Below, piece by piece: positions 56,742 through 64,000 of a stretch of 64,000 nucleotides of DNA; position 1 is the stretch's first letter, and each line of letters begins with the position of its first letter. A program made the translations under genes and the position numbers. The DNA is taken from contig CP046062.1 in assembly GCA_009676745.1 (NCBI GenBank), positions 667,501 to 731,500 on the forward strand. Reading direction: 5' to 3'. Origin of the DNA: Leuconostoc mesenteroides subsp. mesenteroides (GTDB taxonomy: Bacteria; Bacillota; Bacilli; Lactobacillales; Lactobacillaceae). The notes under the pieces were generated by a model. The model was given only the letters and a program-made list of their open reading frames with translations. It had not been told where the DNA came from and did no database searches.

Positions 56742-58913
56742 ATGTCATTAAAAGAATTAGATTTAGAAAACGTAACCTATTTTGATTTAAACAATCAAGT
56801 AAACATTCCAAAAAATAATGAGATCCAGCTTGATAAGGATCAAGAGGCATTGAATGCTTTTTTGGATGAAAATGTTTTACCTAATGTGATGCATTTTAAT
56901 TCCTTGCAAGAACGTCTGGATTGGATGTTTGATAACCACTTCTTGGAACGTGAGTTTATTCAAAAATACAACCTAACATTCATTGAAAAGTTATATGCAT
57001 ATTTAACGGGTGAACATTTTAAGTTTAAATCCTTTATGGCCGCCTTTAAGTTTTACAATCAATATGCGCTTAAAACTAATGACGGCGCATATTATATTGA
57101 AACATATGAAGATCGTGTTGCCATGAATGCTTTATATTATGCAGATGGAAATGAAGATTTGGCTTTGCGCTTGGCTGACGAAATGATACATCAACGTTAT
57201 CAGCCAGCGACACCATCTTTCTTAAACGCTGGCCGAGCTAGACGCGGAGAATTGGTATCTTGTTTTATTATTCAGACGTCAGATGATATGAACTCAATTG
57301 GTCGGACTATTAATTCAGCTTTGCAGCTATCCAAAATGGGCGGTGGTGTTGGTATTAATCTTTCAAATGTACGTGAGGCTGGTGCACCGGTCATGGGTAT
57401 TGATAATGCTGCCGGTGGTGTAGTACCAATTATGAAGTTGTTAGAAGACTCATTTACATTTTCATCACAAGTTGGTGCTCGTCAAGGTGCCGGTGTTGTT
57501 TATTTATCGGTTTTTCACCCTGATATTTTATCTTTCTTGTCAACTAAGAAAGAAAACGCTGACGAAAAGATACGAGTGAAAACATTATCTCTTGGATTGA
57601 CTGTTCCAGATAAGTTTTACGATTTAGCCAAGCAAAATGAGACAATGTACTTGTTTAGCCCAGACGACGTTGAAAAGGTTTATCAACAACCATTTAATTA
57701 CGTTGACATCACGGCTGAATATGATAATATGGTCGCTAATGATAAAATCCGCAAGCAACGTATTAATGCGCGGTCCCTTGAAGAAGAGATATCTAAGTTG
57801 CAACAAGAATCAGGTTACCCATATGTCGTTAACATTGATACGGCTAATCGAACTAATCCGATTCCTGGAAAGATTGTATCTTCTAACCTGTGTTCAGAAA
57901 TCTTACAAGTACAAACACCGTCAGAAATTGATAATAAGCAACAGTATACAAAATTAGGCTCAGATATTAGTTGTAACTTGGGGTCAATTAATATTGTGAA
58001 CATGATGAAAACGAATAATTTCGGTGAATCTGTTGATACAATGGTTCGGGCATTAACTTTTGTATCTGATTCGTCTAATTTAGATGTTGTTCCTTCAATT
58101 GATTTAGGTAACAAAGAAAAACATGCTATCGGATTAGGCGCCATGGGATTAGCTGCATATTTTGCGCAAAATAAGATGTACTATGGTGATGAAGAAGCAT
58201 TGGACTTCACATCAACATTTTTCATGATGTTGAATTATTATTCTATTAAATCTTCAATGAGCATTGCAAAAGAACGACATGAAACATTTTATCAATTTGA
58301 TGAATCGGGTTATGCGGATGGTACATATTTTGATAAGTATGTTCATAAAAATTGGATGCCAAAGACTGAAAAAGTGATAAAAATATTTGCTGACTTTGAT
58401 GTGCCAACGGAACAGAATTGGGAACGACTAAAAGAGGATGTAGCGAAATACGGTATGTATAATGCCTATCGTCACGCAATTGCGCCAACAGGGTCTATTT
58501 CTTATGTTAATGATGCAACGGCCTCTTTATTGCCGATTGTTAACAGAATTGAAGAACGTCAAGAAGGCATGATTGGTAAGGTTTACTATCCAGCACCTGG
58601 ATTAAATAATGAAACAATGCCATATTATGTTTCAGCATATGATACAGATATGCGCAGAGTGATTGATGTATATGCTGCTGCACAAGAACATATTGATCAA
58701 GGAATGGCGTTGACATTATTTATGCGTTCTACATTGCCTGAAAATCTGTACGAGTGGAAGAACAAGCGTACAGATAAAATGACGACTCGTGATTTGACTA
58801 TTTTGCGTAACTATGCTTTTAATAAAGGCATAAAATCGCTTTATTATATCCGTACGTTTACAGATGACAATCAAGAATCAGGTGTTAACGAATGTGAAAG
58901 TTGCTCGATTTAG
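56742..58913 (+). CDS. nrdE: Ribonucleoside-diphosphate reductase class Ib, alpha subunit
   Basis: Catalytic subunit that reduces ribonucleoside diphosphates, 723 aa. Active-site segment NLCSEI, loop elements RQGAGVVYLS and the C-terminal redox pair C718-E-S-C721 are present. No N-terminal ATP-cone is seen, as expected for class Ib. AAAGGA precedes the ATG. It works with NrdF, NrdI and NrdH encoded alongside. Confidence 0.95.
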   Translation: MSLKELDLENVTYFDLNNQVNIPKNNEIQLDKDQEALNAFLDENVLPNVMHFNSLQERLDWMFDNHFLEREFIQKYNLTFIEKLYAYLTGEHFKFKSFMAAFKFYNQYALKTNDGAYYIETYEDRVAMNALYYADGNEDLALRLADEMIHQRYQPATPSFLNAGRARRGELVSCFIIQTSDDMNSIGRTINSALQLSKMGGGVGINLSNVREAGAPVMGIDNAAGGVVPIMKLLEDSFTFSSQVGARQGAGVVYLSVFHPDILSFLSTKKENADEKIRVKTLSLGLTVPDKFYDLAKQNETMYLFSPDDVEKVYQQPFNYVDITAEYDNMVANDKIRKQRINARSLEEEISKLQQESGYPYVVNIDTANRTNPIPGKIVSSNLCSEILQVQTPSEIDNKQQYTKLGSDISCNLGSINIVNMMKTNNFGESVDTMVRALTFVSDSSNLDVVPSIDLGNKEKHAIGLGAMGLAAYFAQNKMYYGDEEALDFTSTFFMMLNYYSIKSSMSIAKERHETFYQFDESGYADGTYFDKYVHKNWMPKTEKVIKIFADFDVPTEQNWERLKEDVAKYGMYNAYRHAIAPTGSISYVNDATASLLPIVNRIEERQEGMIGKVYYPAPGLNNETMPYYVSAYDTDMRRVIDVYAAAQEHIDQGMALTLFMRSTLPENLYEWKNKRTDKMTTRDLTILRNYAFNKGIKSLYYIRTFTDDNQESGVNECESCSI

Positions 58914-58948
58914 TTTAAAAAGAGTTTAGCTATGAAATGAAGGAATTA

Positions 58949-59389
58949 ATGACAACTATAAATATTCTTTATGCCTCTACTGAAGGTAATACAAAATCGT
59001 TTATTGAAAAGTTAGCAGCTGTTGCTGAATCTAATGGTGATAAATTTTCTGCACGTTTAATAGGTGACGAAACAGAGTATGCAAATGAAACACAACCCTA
59101 TATTGCTTTCGTACCGACTTATCTGACAGGTGGAACAGGAACAGGGCCGGAAGTTAAAGAGGTTTTTACAAATGCCTTAGGTGAGTATATTGCATTTGGT
59201 AATAATGCACGATACTTAAAAGGTGTGGTTGGCTCAGGGAACCGAAACTTCAATATCCAATTTAACTTGACAGCGATTCGTTATGGAAAAAAATTTGATG
59301 TTCCAATGATTGCAGACTATGAATTGCGAGGTAGTAAGTTTGATGCAGAAAAGATATATAATAAGATAAAACCTTATTTTGGAGAATGA
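58949..59389 (+). CDS. nrdI: Flavodoxin-like NrdI
   Basis: Reduced-flavin protein that generates the oxidant for assembling the Mn(III)2-tyrosyl radical cofactor of NrdF, 146 aa. FMN site YASTEGNTKSF and the loop GSGNRNFN are typical. The ATG at 58949 is chosen because AAGGA lies 5 nt upstream; an ATG 12 nt earlier lacks such a site. Its stop codon lies within the nrdF ribosome-binding region. Confidence 0.92.
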   Translation: MTTINILYASTEGNTKSFIEKLAAVAESNGDKFSARLIGDETEYANETQPYIAFVPTYLTGGTGTGPEVKEVFTNALGEYIAFGNNARYLKGVVGSGNRNFNIQFNLTAIRYGKKFDVPMIADYELRGSKFDAEKIYNKIKPYFGE

Positions 59390-59391
59390 CA

Positions 59392-60369
59392 ATGGCACAT
59401 ATAAACAACGGTTCGTACACAGCAATTAACTGGAATAACATTGAAGATGAATTAGATAAAGCGACCTGGGAAAAGTTAACACAGCAGTTTTGGTTAGACA
59501 CGCGCGTTCCTATTTCGAACGATTTACGTACTTGGCGTGGTAATATGTCTGAACAAGAACGCCAAACAATGAACTTGGTTTTTGGTGGTTTAACGACTTT
59601 GGATACGTTACAATCACAAGATGGTATGGCGCAATTGAAGTTAGATGCCACGAATCAAAAAGAAGAAGCGGTATTGAATAATATTCAATTCATGGAATCG
59701 GTTCATGCCAAGTCATATTCATCAATTTTCGAAACATTAAATGAAAAAGTTGAGATTGAAAACATTTTTGAATGGGCAGATTCTAACGAATTTTTACAAT
59801 ATAAGGCGAATAGAATTAATGATATTTATCATAATGGGTCCGCACTACAGAAAAAAATTGCGTCAGTTTTCTTAGAAACTTTCTTATTCTACTCAGGTTT
59901 TTACACGCCCTTGTATTTCTTAGGTCATAATAAAATGTTAAACGTGGCGGAGATTATTAAACTAATTATTCGTGATGAATCGGTTCACGGCACGTACATT
60001 GGTTATAAATTTCAAATTGGGTTTAATAAAATTTCAGCTGAAGAACGTGCAGAACTACAAAGTTGGATGTATGATCTCCTATATGAATTGTATGAAAATG
60101 AAGAGAAGTATACACATGAATTGTATGATGATCTAGGATGGACTGAGCAAGTGCTTACATTCTTACGGTACAATGCTAATAAAGCTTTGATGAACTTAGG
60201 CCAAGAGCCAATGTTTCCTGACGGAGCAGAAGATGTTAACCCTGTTGTTATGAATGGTATTTCAACTTCTACTGCAAACCATGACTTCTTCTCGGGTGTT
60301 GGTAATGGTTATTTGTTGGGTGAAGTTGAAGCAATGAATGATGATGATTATGATATTGGATTAGAATAA
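59392..60369 (+). CDS. nrdF: Ribonucleoside-diphosphate reductase class Ib, beta subunit
   Basis: Radical-bearing subunit, 325 aa. Metal ligands fit D in LDTLQSQD, E and H in MESVHAKSYS, E in FLETFLFYSGF, and E and H in RDESVHGTYIG. The ATG at 59392 is preferred: GGAGA lies 6 nt before it, whereas the ATG at 59386 directly abuts that site. Cotranscribed with nrdI; a terminator follows. Confidence 0.95.
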   Translation: MAHINNGSYTAINWNNIEDELDKATWEKLTQQFWLDTRVPISNDLRTWRGNMSEQERQTMNLVFGGLTTLDTLQSQDGMAQLKLDATNQKEEAVLNNIQFMESVHAKSYSSIFETLNEKVEIENIFEWADSNEFLQYKANRINDIYHNGSALQKKIASVFLETFLFYSGFYTPLYFLGHNKMLNVAEIIKLIIRDESVHGTYIGYKFQIGFNKISAEERAELQSWMYDLLYELYENEEKYTHELYDDLGWTEQVLTFLRYNANKALMNLGQEPMFPDGAEDVNPVVMNGISTSTANHDFFSGVGNGYLLGEVEAMNDDDYDIGLE

Positions 60370-60399
60370 AAAAAGAATCGCGATTGCGATTCTTTTTTT
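60368..60399. terminator. Bidirectional terminator between nrdF and the PAP2 gene
   Basis: AAAAAAAGAATCGC/GCGATTCTTTTTTT with loop GATT, overlapping the nrdF stop codon; symmetric A and T runs serve both convergent genes. Confidence 0.93.
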
Positions 60400-60401
60400 A
60401 T

Positions 60402-61067
60402 TTAAACTTCATCATGTGAGAAGAAGGATATTGAAGTAAGAAGTTTTGCTAGGGCTGGATATAATTTCCCAGCAAATATAATCCAAGCGTATGCGAACAA
60501 TACAGCAGCTACTGTGTCACTGAAGTAATGCGCATTAAAGTATATTCGTGCCATGATAGTCATTACACCAATAACAATGATTGCCCAAGAAATTAAGGAT
60601 TGTTTTCTTGGCGATTCGATATTAGGAATAACAAGCAAGGAAAGGATGAATATGACTGAAAATATACCAAACACATGACTACTAGGGAATGAGGATCCTT
60701 GGTCGTTGAGTAAATGACCAACGGGCCGGCTTCTATTGACAATCAGTCGAATAATAGCATTAAAAATATTTCCAAGAATAATCGTGGTAACCGACCAAAT
60801 GGCTGGAATACGCAGATTAGCAAGTAATAGGATGGCCGCTAGAATCAATACATAAATGATATCAAGTACGGGTGAACCTAAGAAGGAAAAGACAGTCATC
60901 AAGATATCATTTAGATCAGTTTGAATGTCTGCCATGAATGAATGAATGCTGTTGTCAATGATGGTTGGAAATATAAACTTTATTTTAACAAGAACACCAA
61001 GTATAAGGGCAGATATGAAGCAGATAATCGCATGACGTAATTGCTTATTTTTTACGGAAATAATCAT
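60402..61067 (-). CDS. PAP2-family phosphatase
   Basis: A 221-aa membrane protein with about six helices and the three PAP2 motifs: VNRSRPVGH (KxxxxxxRP-like), FPSSH, and RIYFNAHYFSDTV (R...H...D). Members dephosphorylate phosphatidate, undecaprenyl diphosphate or similar lipids; which one is not clear. The frame extends five codons to a TTG, but the ATG at 61067 has GGAG 9 nt before it. Confidence 0.88.
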   Translation of the reverse strand: MIISVKNKQLRHAIICFISALILGVLVKIKFIFPTIIDNSIHSFMADIQTDLNDILMTVFSFLGSPVLDIIYVLILAAILLLANLRIPAIWSVTTIILGNIFNAIIRLIVNRSRPVGHLLNDQGSSFPSSHVFGIFSVIFILSLLVIPNIESPRKQSLISWAIIVIGVMTIMARIYFNAHYFSDTVAAVLFAYAWIIFAGKLYPALAKLLTSISFFSHDEV

Positions 61068-61181
61068 TGTACTGATCTCCAAAAAGAGTTTTTTAACTCT
61101 TTCTAGTATAAGGGATTCGCTATAGGAATTACAATACTATCGTCTCTGCGATGCACAATATTTGTTTCCGATAATGAAAAA

Positions 61182-62177
61182 TTAGTTGCCTGTATAGTCA
61201 GGGGCTAATTTGTTGACGGGCGGAGTAAACTCACGCATCGATTCGGCTAAATGTACAAAGTTTGTTACTAAATGTTGGTTAGGTGCATTAACACCGTTTT
61301 TATCAGCCAAGTCTGCAATCCACCCGTTAATATAATCGACTTCAGTTGGGCGTCCTTTGACAAAATCTTGATACATTGATGGGAAATGGAGTGGATTACC
61401 AATATTTGAAACATAATCAACCTGCTTGACCATCTCATCACGTGTTTCAATTAGTGAAATGCCTGCTGCTTCGGCGGCGTCATAAGCTTCATTGATTAAT
61501 GGACGGGCAATACCTTCAAGAAAATTATCATAGGCCATTAGCTGACCCATTCGCGACTGGAACATTGTAGCAATAGAATTTTCCACTGCATTGAAAAATA
61601 CTTTAGTCAATAATGTACCCATAAAGTTTTCCGTATAAGATGGGTTTAAGTGCGCTGCTTTGAAGTCTTCTTGGAGGTTATCCATAACAGTTGATGGTTT
61701 TTCGGTTAAATTAGCGTAAACAGAGCTGCCCATGCTTTCTCCACCCATGAAATCAACGTCGCCGTAGTCATTTAAGACAGTGGCAATCATTGCTGTACCA
61801 CCAATAATGTATTCATCATCAAAATATTTCTGCAACTTTTCAATATGACCCATACCGTTCATTGCGCCAAGGGCGGTCTGTCCAGGTTTGAATTTTGGTG
61901 AAAGGCGATCCAAGGTATCTTGGAGTTGCATTTGTTTCATGAAGAAAATCCAAACATCTGGATTACCTTCATATTCTTCAGGAGAAAAAATGTTAATGTC
62001 AATTTCGTGACGGTCTTTGTGATCGCGTGATTTCCAAACTTTATCACCTTGTTCGTGAATCTTATCGAGGCTTGCTTGCGTTGGTTCGACAAAATCAACA
62101 GGAACACCGGCATTTTCTTGAAGTAAAATGCCGTAACGAAGACCCATTGCACCTGCACCAACAACTGTATATTTCAT
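61182..62177 (-). CDS. Ketopantoate reductase (PanE/ApbA) family protein
   Basis: NADP-dependent 2-oxo-acid reductase family, 331 aa. The N-terminal Rossmann fold has VGAGAMGLRYG; the C-terminal helical domain has TKVFFNAVENSIATMF and GRPTEVDYINGWI, close to the conserved substrate-site segment. It could make pantoate for CoA or, as shown for relatives in lactic acid bacteria, D-2-hydroxyacids from branched-chain keto acids. The ATG at 62177 follows GGAGG on the minus strand. A promoter and a perfect inverted repeat lie upstream. Confidence 0.85.
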   Translation of the reverse strand: MKYTVVGAGAMGLRYGILLQENAGVPVDFVEPTQASLDKIHEQGDKVWKSRDHKDRHEIDINIFSPEEYEGNPDVWIFFMKQMQLQDTLDRLSPKFKPGQTALGAMNGMGHIEKLQKYFDDEYIIGGTAMIATVLNDYGDVDFMGGESMGSSVYANLTEKPSTVMDNLQEDFKAAHLNPSYTENFMGTLLTKVFFNAVENSIATMFQSRMGQLMAYDNFLEGIARPLINEAYDAAEAAGISLIETRDEMVKQVDYVSNIGNPLHFPSMYQDFVKGRPTEVDYINGWIADLADKNGVNAPNQHLVTNFVHLAESMREFTPPVNKLAPDYTGN

Positions 62178-62210
62178 AATTATAATAACCTCCAAAGACT
62201 TGATGAGATA

Positions 62211-62258
62211 ATACTAATACTTTTATCACAAAAAGTCAATTTGACGGATGCGTCAAAT
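62211..62258 (-). promoter_or_regulatory. Promoter and putative operator for the PanE-like gene
   Basis: Minus-strand TTGACT (62239-62234), 17 nt, TAGTAT (62216-62211). Touching the -35, the 20-bp perfect inverted repeat ATTTGACG-GATG-CGTCAAAT spans 62239-62258. This is a good operator candidate; the regulator is unknown. Confidence 0.6.
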
Positions 62259-62339
62259 GATAAACTTATCGATACGATAGTAACGTTTCTAATTTGATTT
62301 CAGTAGTTCGTAAATCATATAACGTTCATTTAGTCTAGC

Positions 62340-62348
62340 TGATATAAT
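62340..62348 (+). promoter_or_regulatory. Extended -10 promoter directly before the VanZ-like gene
   Basis: TGA-TATAAT (hexamer 62343-62348) ends 8 nt before the ATG at 62357; the spacer holds no Shine-Dalgarno sequence, so the mRNA may be leaderless. Confidence 0.5.
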
Positions 62349-62356
62349 ATTAATGT

Positions 62357-63007
62357 ATGCATATTGTCTACTTAAATAATCAACAATATATTGCTCAAAA
62401 TGTTCATGCAACAACAATAGTTTCATTAATATGTGTGTATATTTTGTCACACCACATATTAAAGTCACTGCGCAATAAAAGTTTTTCATGGCTGGGGGTA
62501 CTGGGGCGAGTTATTTTTTCACTGTATGCCACGTTGGTTGTGACTGTTACACTCACCTTTTATAAGTGGCCATCATTTGCAACATATTTGGCAATGATAA
62601 AAGAGTATGGTGGTTTTGGACAGCACGCATTCGCCCATTTATCTTTTTTCAATTCAGATAATGTTGCCTTCAGCTGGTACCAGTTGACTGGTAATTTTAT
62701 GTTACTGCTGCCGTTAGGATTTATGGCTCCGTTCCTGTTTCCGAAATGGCGTGGTTTAGTTCATATTGTGCCCAGAATATTTTTAACAACGCTGACTATT
62801 GAAATCATTCAGGGAACCAGCACTTTTTTTTATCTTTCAAATCGCATCTTTGATATGAATGATCTTGCTGTAAACACAATCGGGGGCATCGTGGGGTATA
62901 TTGTTTATCGGATGACCATTTTCGTTATGAAAAAGAACGACAATTTTGTTTCAAACTATGTTGAGAAAGGTGATTTAAATGAGCACGATCTTTATATTAA
63001 GTCTTAA
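62357..63007 (+). CDS. VanZ-like family membrane protein
   Basis: A 216-aa protein with five or so hydrophobic helices. The C-terminal part has the VanZ-like features LTGNFMLLLPLGFMAPFLFP, EIIQGTSTFF and RIFDMNDLAVNTIGGIVGY. VanZ itself gives low-level teicoplanin resistance; chromosomal relatives have no known role. The start codon lacks a ribosome binding site. The 3' end overlaps the DUF1146 gene by 29 nt. Confidence 0.82.
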   Translation: MHIVYLNNQQYIAQNVHATTIVSLICVYILSHHILKSLRNKSFSWLGVLGRVIFSLYATLVVTVTLTFYKWPSFATYLAMIKEYGGFGQHAFAHLSFFNSDNVAFSWYQLTGNFMLLLPLGFMAPFLFPKWRGLVHIVPRIFLTTLTIEIIQGTSTFFYLSNRIFDMNDLAVNTIGGIVGYIVYRMTIFVMKKNDNFVSNYVEKGDLNEHDLYIKS

Positions 63008-63200
63008 TCTAGTATGTATTTATTTTTTCTTTTGGTTAATTAAACCAATAAACTTTTCCAGACTAATGCCATATACACCGCGTCAAGCTGCTTTTTTGAA
63101 AGTAGTACTCTCCATCATAGGAGGATATCTTTTGGCTAGTTTTTTTGTTTCCGCAACAAATTGGGTTATTCAAATACCAAGTACAATATTGGGAAATTAA
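62979..63200 (+). CDS. DUF1146 family membrane protein
   Basis: A 73-aa protein with two transmembrane helices (FILSLNLVCIYFFFWLI and AFLKVVLSIIGGYLLASFF) joined by a basic loop with the conserved RQAAFLK-like stretch; resembles B. subtilis YwzB. Function unknown. AAAGG lies 8 nt before the ATG, inside the VanZ-like gene, so translation is probably coupled. An actin-like gene follows, as near ywzB and mbl in Bacillus. Confidence 0.8.
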   Translation: MSTIFILSLNLVCIYFFFWLIKPINFSRLMPYTPRQAAFLKVVLSIIGGYLLASFFVSATNWVIQIPSTILGN

Positions 63201-63278
63201 CTTTTTGAATTGTTAAACATATTTTTAGTTGAGTGTCCCAAATGTATGAGAATCAAGCGAAAAAACATCTTTACAATA

Positions 63279-63287
63279 TGTTATAAT
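63279..63287 (+). promoter_or_regulatory. Extended -10 promoter for the mbl/mreB gene
   Basis: TGT-TATAAT with hexamer 63282-63287, 61 nt before the start codon; no clear -35. Confidence 0.55.
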
Positions 63288-63348
63288 TTAATAGATTGTA
63301 TATGAAAATAATTAACATGAATAAAAGTTAAAGTCTCGGAGACATGAA

Positions 63349-64000
63349 ATGGCAAAAGATATTGGAATTGATTTAGGAACAGCCAATGTTCTCATTTACG
63401 TAGAAGGAAAAGGTATTGTACTAAACGAACCGTCAGTTGTTGCGGTTGATGATAAAACAGATCGAGTTTTGGCTGTGGGATCAGAAGCTTATCGTATGGT
63501 AGGACGCACACCAGGAAATATTCGTGCAGTGCGACCACTTAAAGACGGTGTTATTTCAGACTTTGATGTCACAGAAGCAATGCTAACCTATTTTGTGGAC
63601 AAACTTAATGTTAAAGGCTTCATGTCGAAACCTAACATTATGATTTGCGCACCTACAAATATCACAGAGATTGAGCGCAAAGCAATTATACAGGCTGCTG
63701 AAAAAGCAGGTGGTGCAAAGGTTTACCTTGAGTATGAACCGAAAGTTGCTGCAGTTGGTGCAGGACTGGATATTTTCAAGCCAATTGGTTCGATGGTGAT
63801 TGATATGGGCGGTGGTACTTCTGATATTGCCGTATTATCATTAGGAGACATTGTTGTTTCTGAGTCTATTCGAATTGCTGGTGATAAAATGAATTTTGAC
63901 ATTGTTAACTTCTTAAAGCGCCGTCACAATTTAATTGTTGGTGAGCGCACTGCGGAAACAATTAAAATTCAAATTGGTTCTGCTCTTCAGGCTGATGAAC
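63349..64000 (+). CDS. mbl: Rod-shape actin homologue (Mbl/MreB), cut by the window end
   Basis: First 217 codons of a bacterial actin that guides lateral cell-wall synthesis. Phosphate 1 motif GIDLGTANVLIYVEGKG, then LNEPSVVAVD, GRTPGNIRAVRPLKDGV, CAPTNITEIE, EPKVAAVGAGLDIF and phosphate 2 motif DMGGGTSDIAVLS. NVLI, PTNIT and EPKVAAVGAG are closer to Mbl than to MreB of B. subtilis, as is the DUF1146 neighbour. GGAGA lies before the ATG. The rest lies outside the window. Presence in what is usually an ovoid bacterium fits the elongated cocci of Leuconostoc. Confidence 0.9.
   Translation, partial: MAKDIGIDLGTANVLIYVEGKGIVLNEPSVVAVDDKTDRVLAVGSEAYRMVGRTPGNIRAVRPLKDGVISDFDVTEAMLTYFVDKLNVKGFMSKPNIMICAPTNITEIERKAIIQAAEKAGGAKVYLEYEPKVAAVGAGLDIFKPIGSMVIDMGGGTSDIAVLSLGDIVVSESIRIAGDKMNFDIVNFLKRRHNLIVGERTAETIKIQIGSALQADE

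Overview
The window looks like a chromosomal stretch from a low-GC Gram-positive lactic acid bacterium, most likely Leuconostoc or a close relative (Leuconostocaceae). This rests on protein character, AT-rich intergenic DNA, strong AGGAGG-type ribosome binding sites, extended -10 (TGnTATAAT) promoters, tRNA genes without encoded CCA, and the gene set (type II NADH dehydrogenase plus long-chain prenyl synthase, class Ib ribonucleotide reductase, ComC/ComF competence genes, no sporulation genes). I see no insertion sequence, prophage, CRISPR array or plasmid gene; it is core chromosome with small accessory inserts.

Layout. 1-8.0 kb: the end of a tRNA-Ile gene, a serine T-box riboswitch and serS, then secA, prfB and clpC, each bounded by promoters or terminators. 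8.0-8.7 kb: comC (prepilin peptidase) on the minus strand. 8.7-12.2 kb: the str operon rpsL-rpsG-fusA with a structured leader and a tandem hairpin before fusA; tuf is absent. 12.2-17.4 kb: an inserted block of an MFS transporter and the polyamine importer potABCD. 17.4-31.6 kb: the S10, spc and alpha operons (rpsJ to rplQ) in canonical order except that rpsN is missing between rplE and rpsH. 31.6-34.3 kb: on the minus strand, a polyprenyl synthase and a type II NADH dehydrogenase fused to a DoxX-like membrane domain, splitting the usual rplQ-ecfA link. 34.4-39.3 kb: ecfA1-ecfA2-ecfT-truA, a flavin-split-barrel protein, and the L13 leader with rplM-rpsI.

39.3-43.3 kb: an XRE regulator paired with a membrane protein, tRNA-Tyr, tRNA-Gln and (minus) tRNA-Leu, a small coiled-coil membrane protein coupled to a divergent triosephosphate isomerase, and enolase. 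43.3-48.6 kb: DNA-3-methyladenine glycosylase and a polyphosphate operon (HD-domain Ppx/GppA-like protein, ppk, ppx). 48.6-52.0 kb: tRNA-Arg, a YigZ-family protein divergent from comFA-comFC with only 17 bp between start codons, and hpf behind a promoter carrying a catabolite (cre) box. 52.1-56.0 kb: a YhgE/Pip membrane protein whose ribosome binding site lies in a long inverted repeat, a histidine phosphatase and a CNNM/CBS transporter-like protein. 56.3-60.4 kb: nrdH-nrdE-nrdI-nrdF. 60.4-64 kb: PAP2 phosphatase and PanE-type reductase (minus), VanZ-like protein, DUF1146 protein and the start of an mbl/mreB gene cut by the window end.

The most unusual points are the polyphosphate operon's degenerate Ppx-like HD protein, the stem that masks the YhgE start, the NDH-2/DoxX fusion, the divergent triosephosphate isomerase, the near-touching yigZ/comFA starts with apparently leaderless transcripts, the frameshift-free prfB and the missing rpsN. 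I did not find a clearly new multi-gene defence or metabolic system. All family assignments are from reading the translated sequence; no database search was possible.
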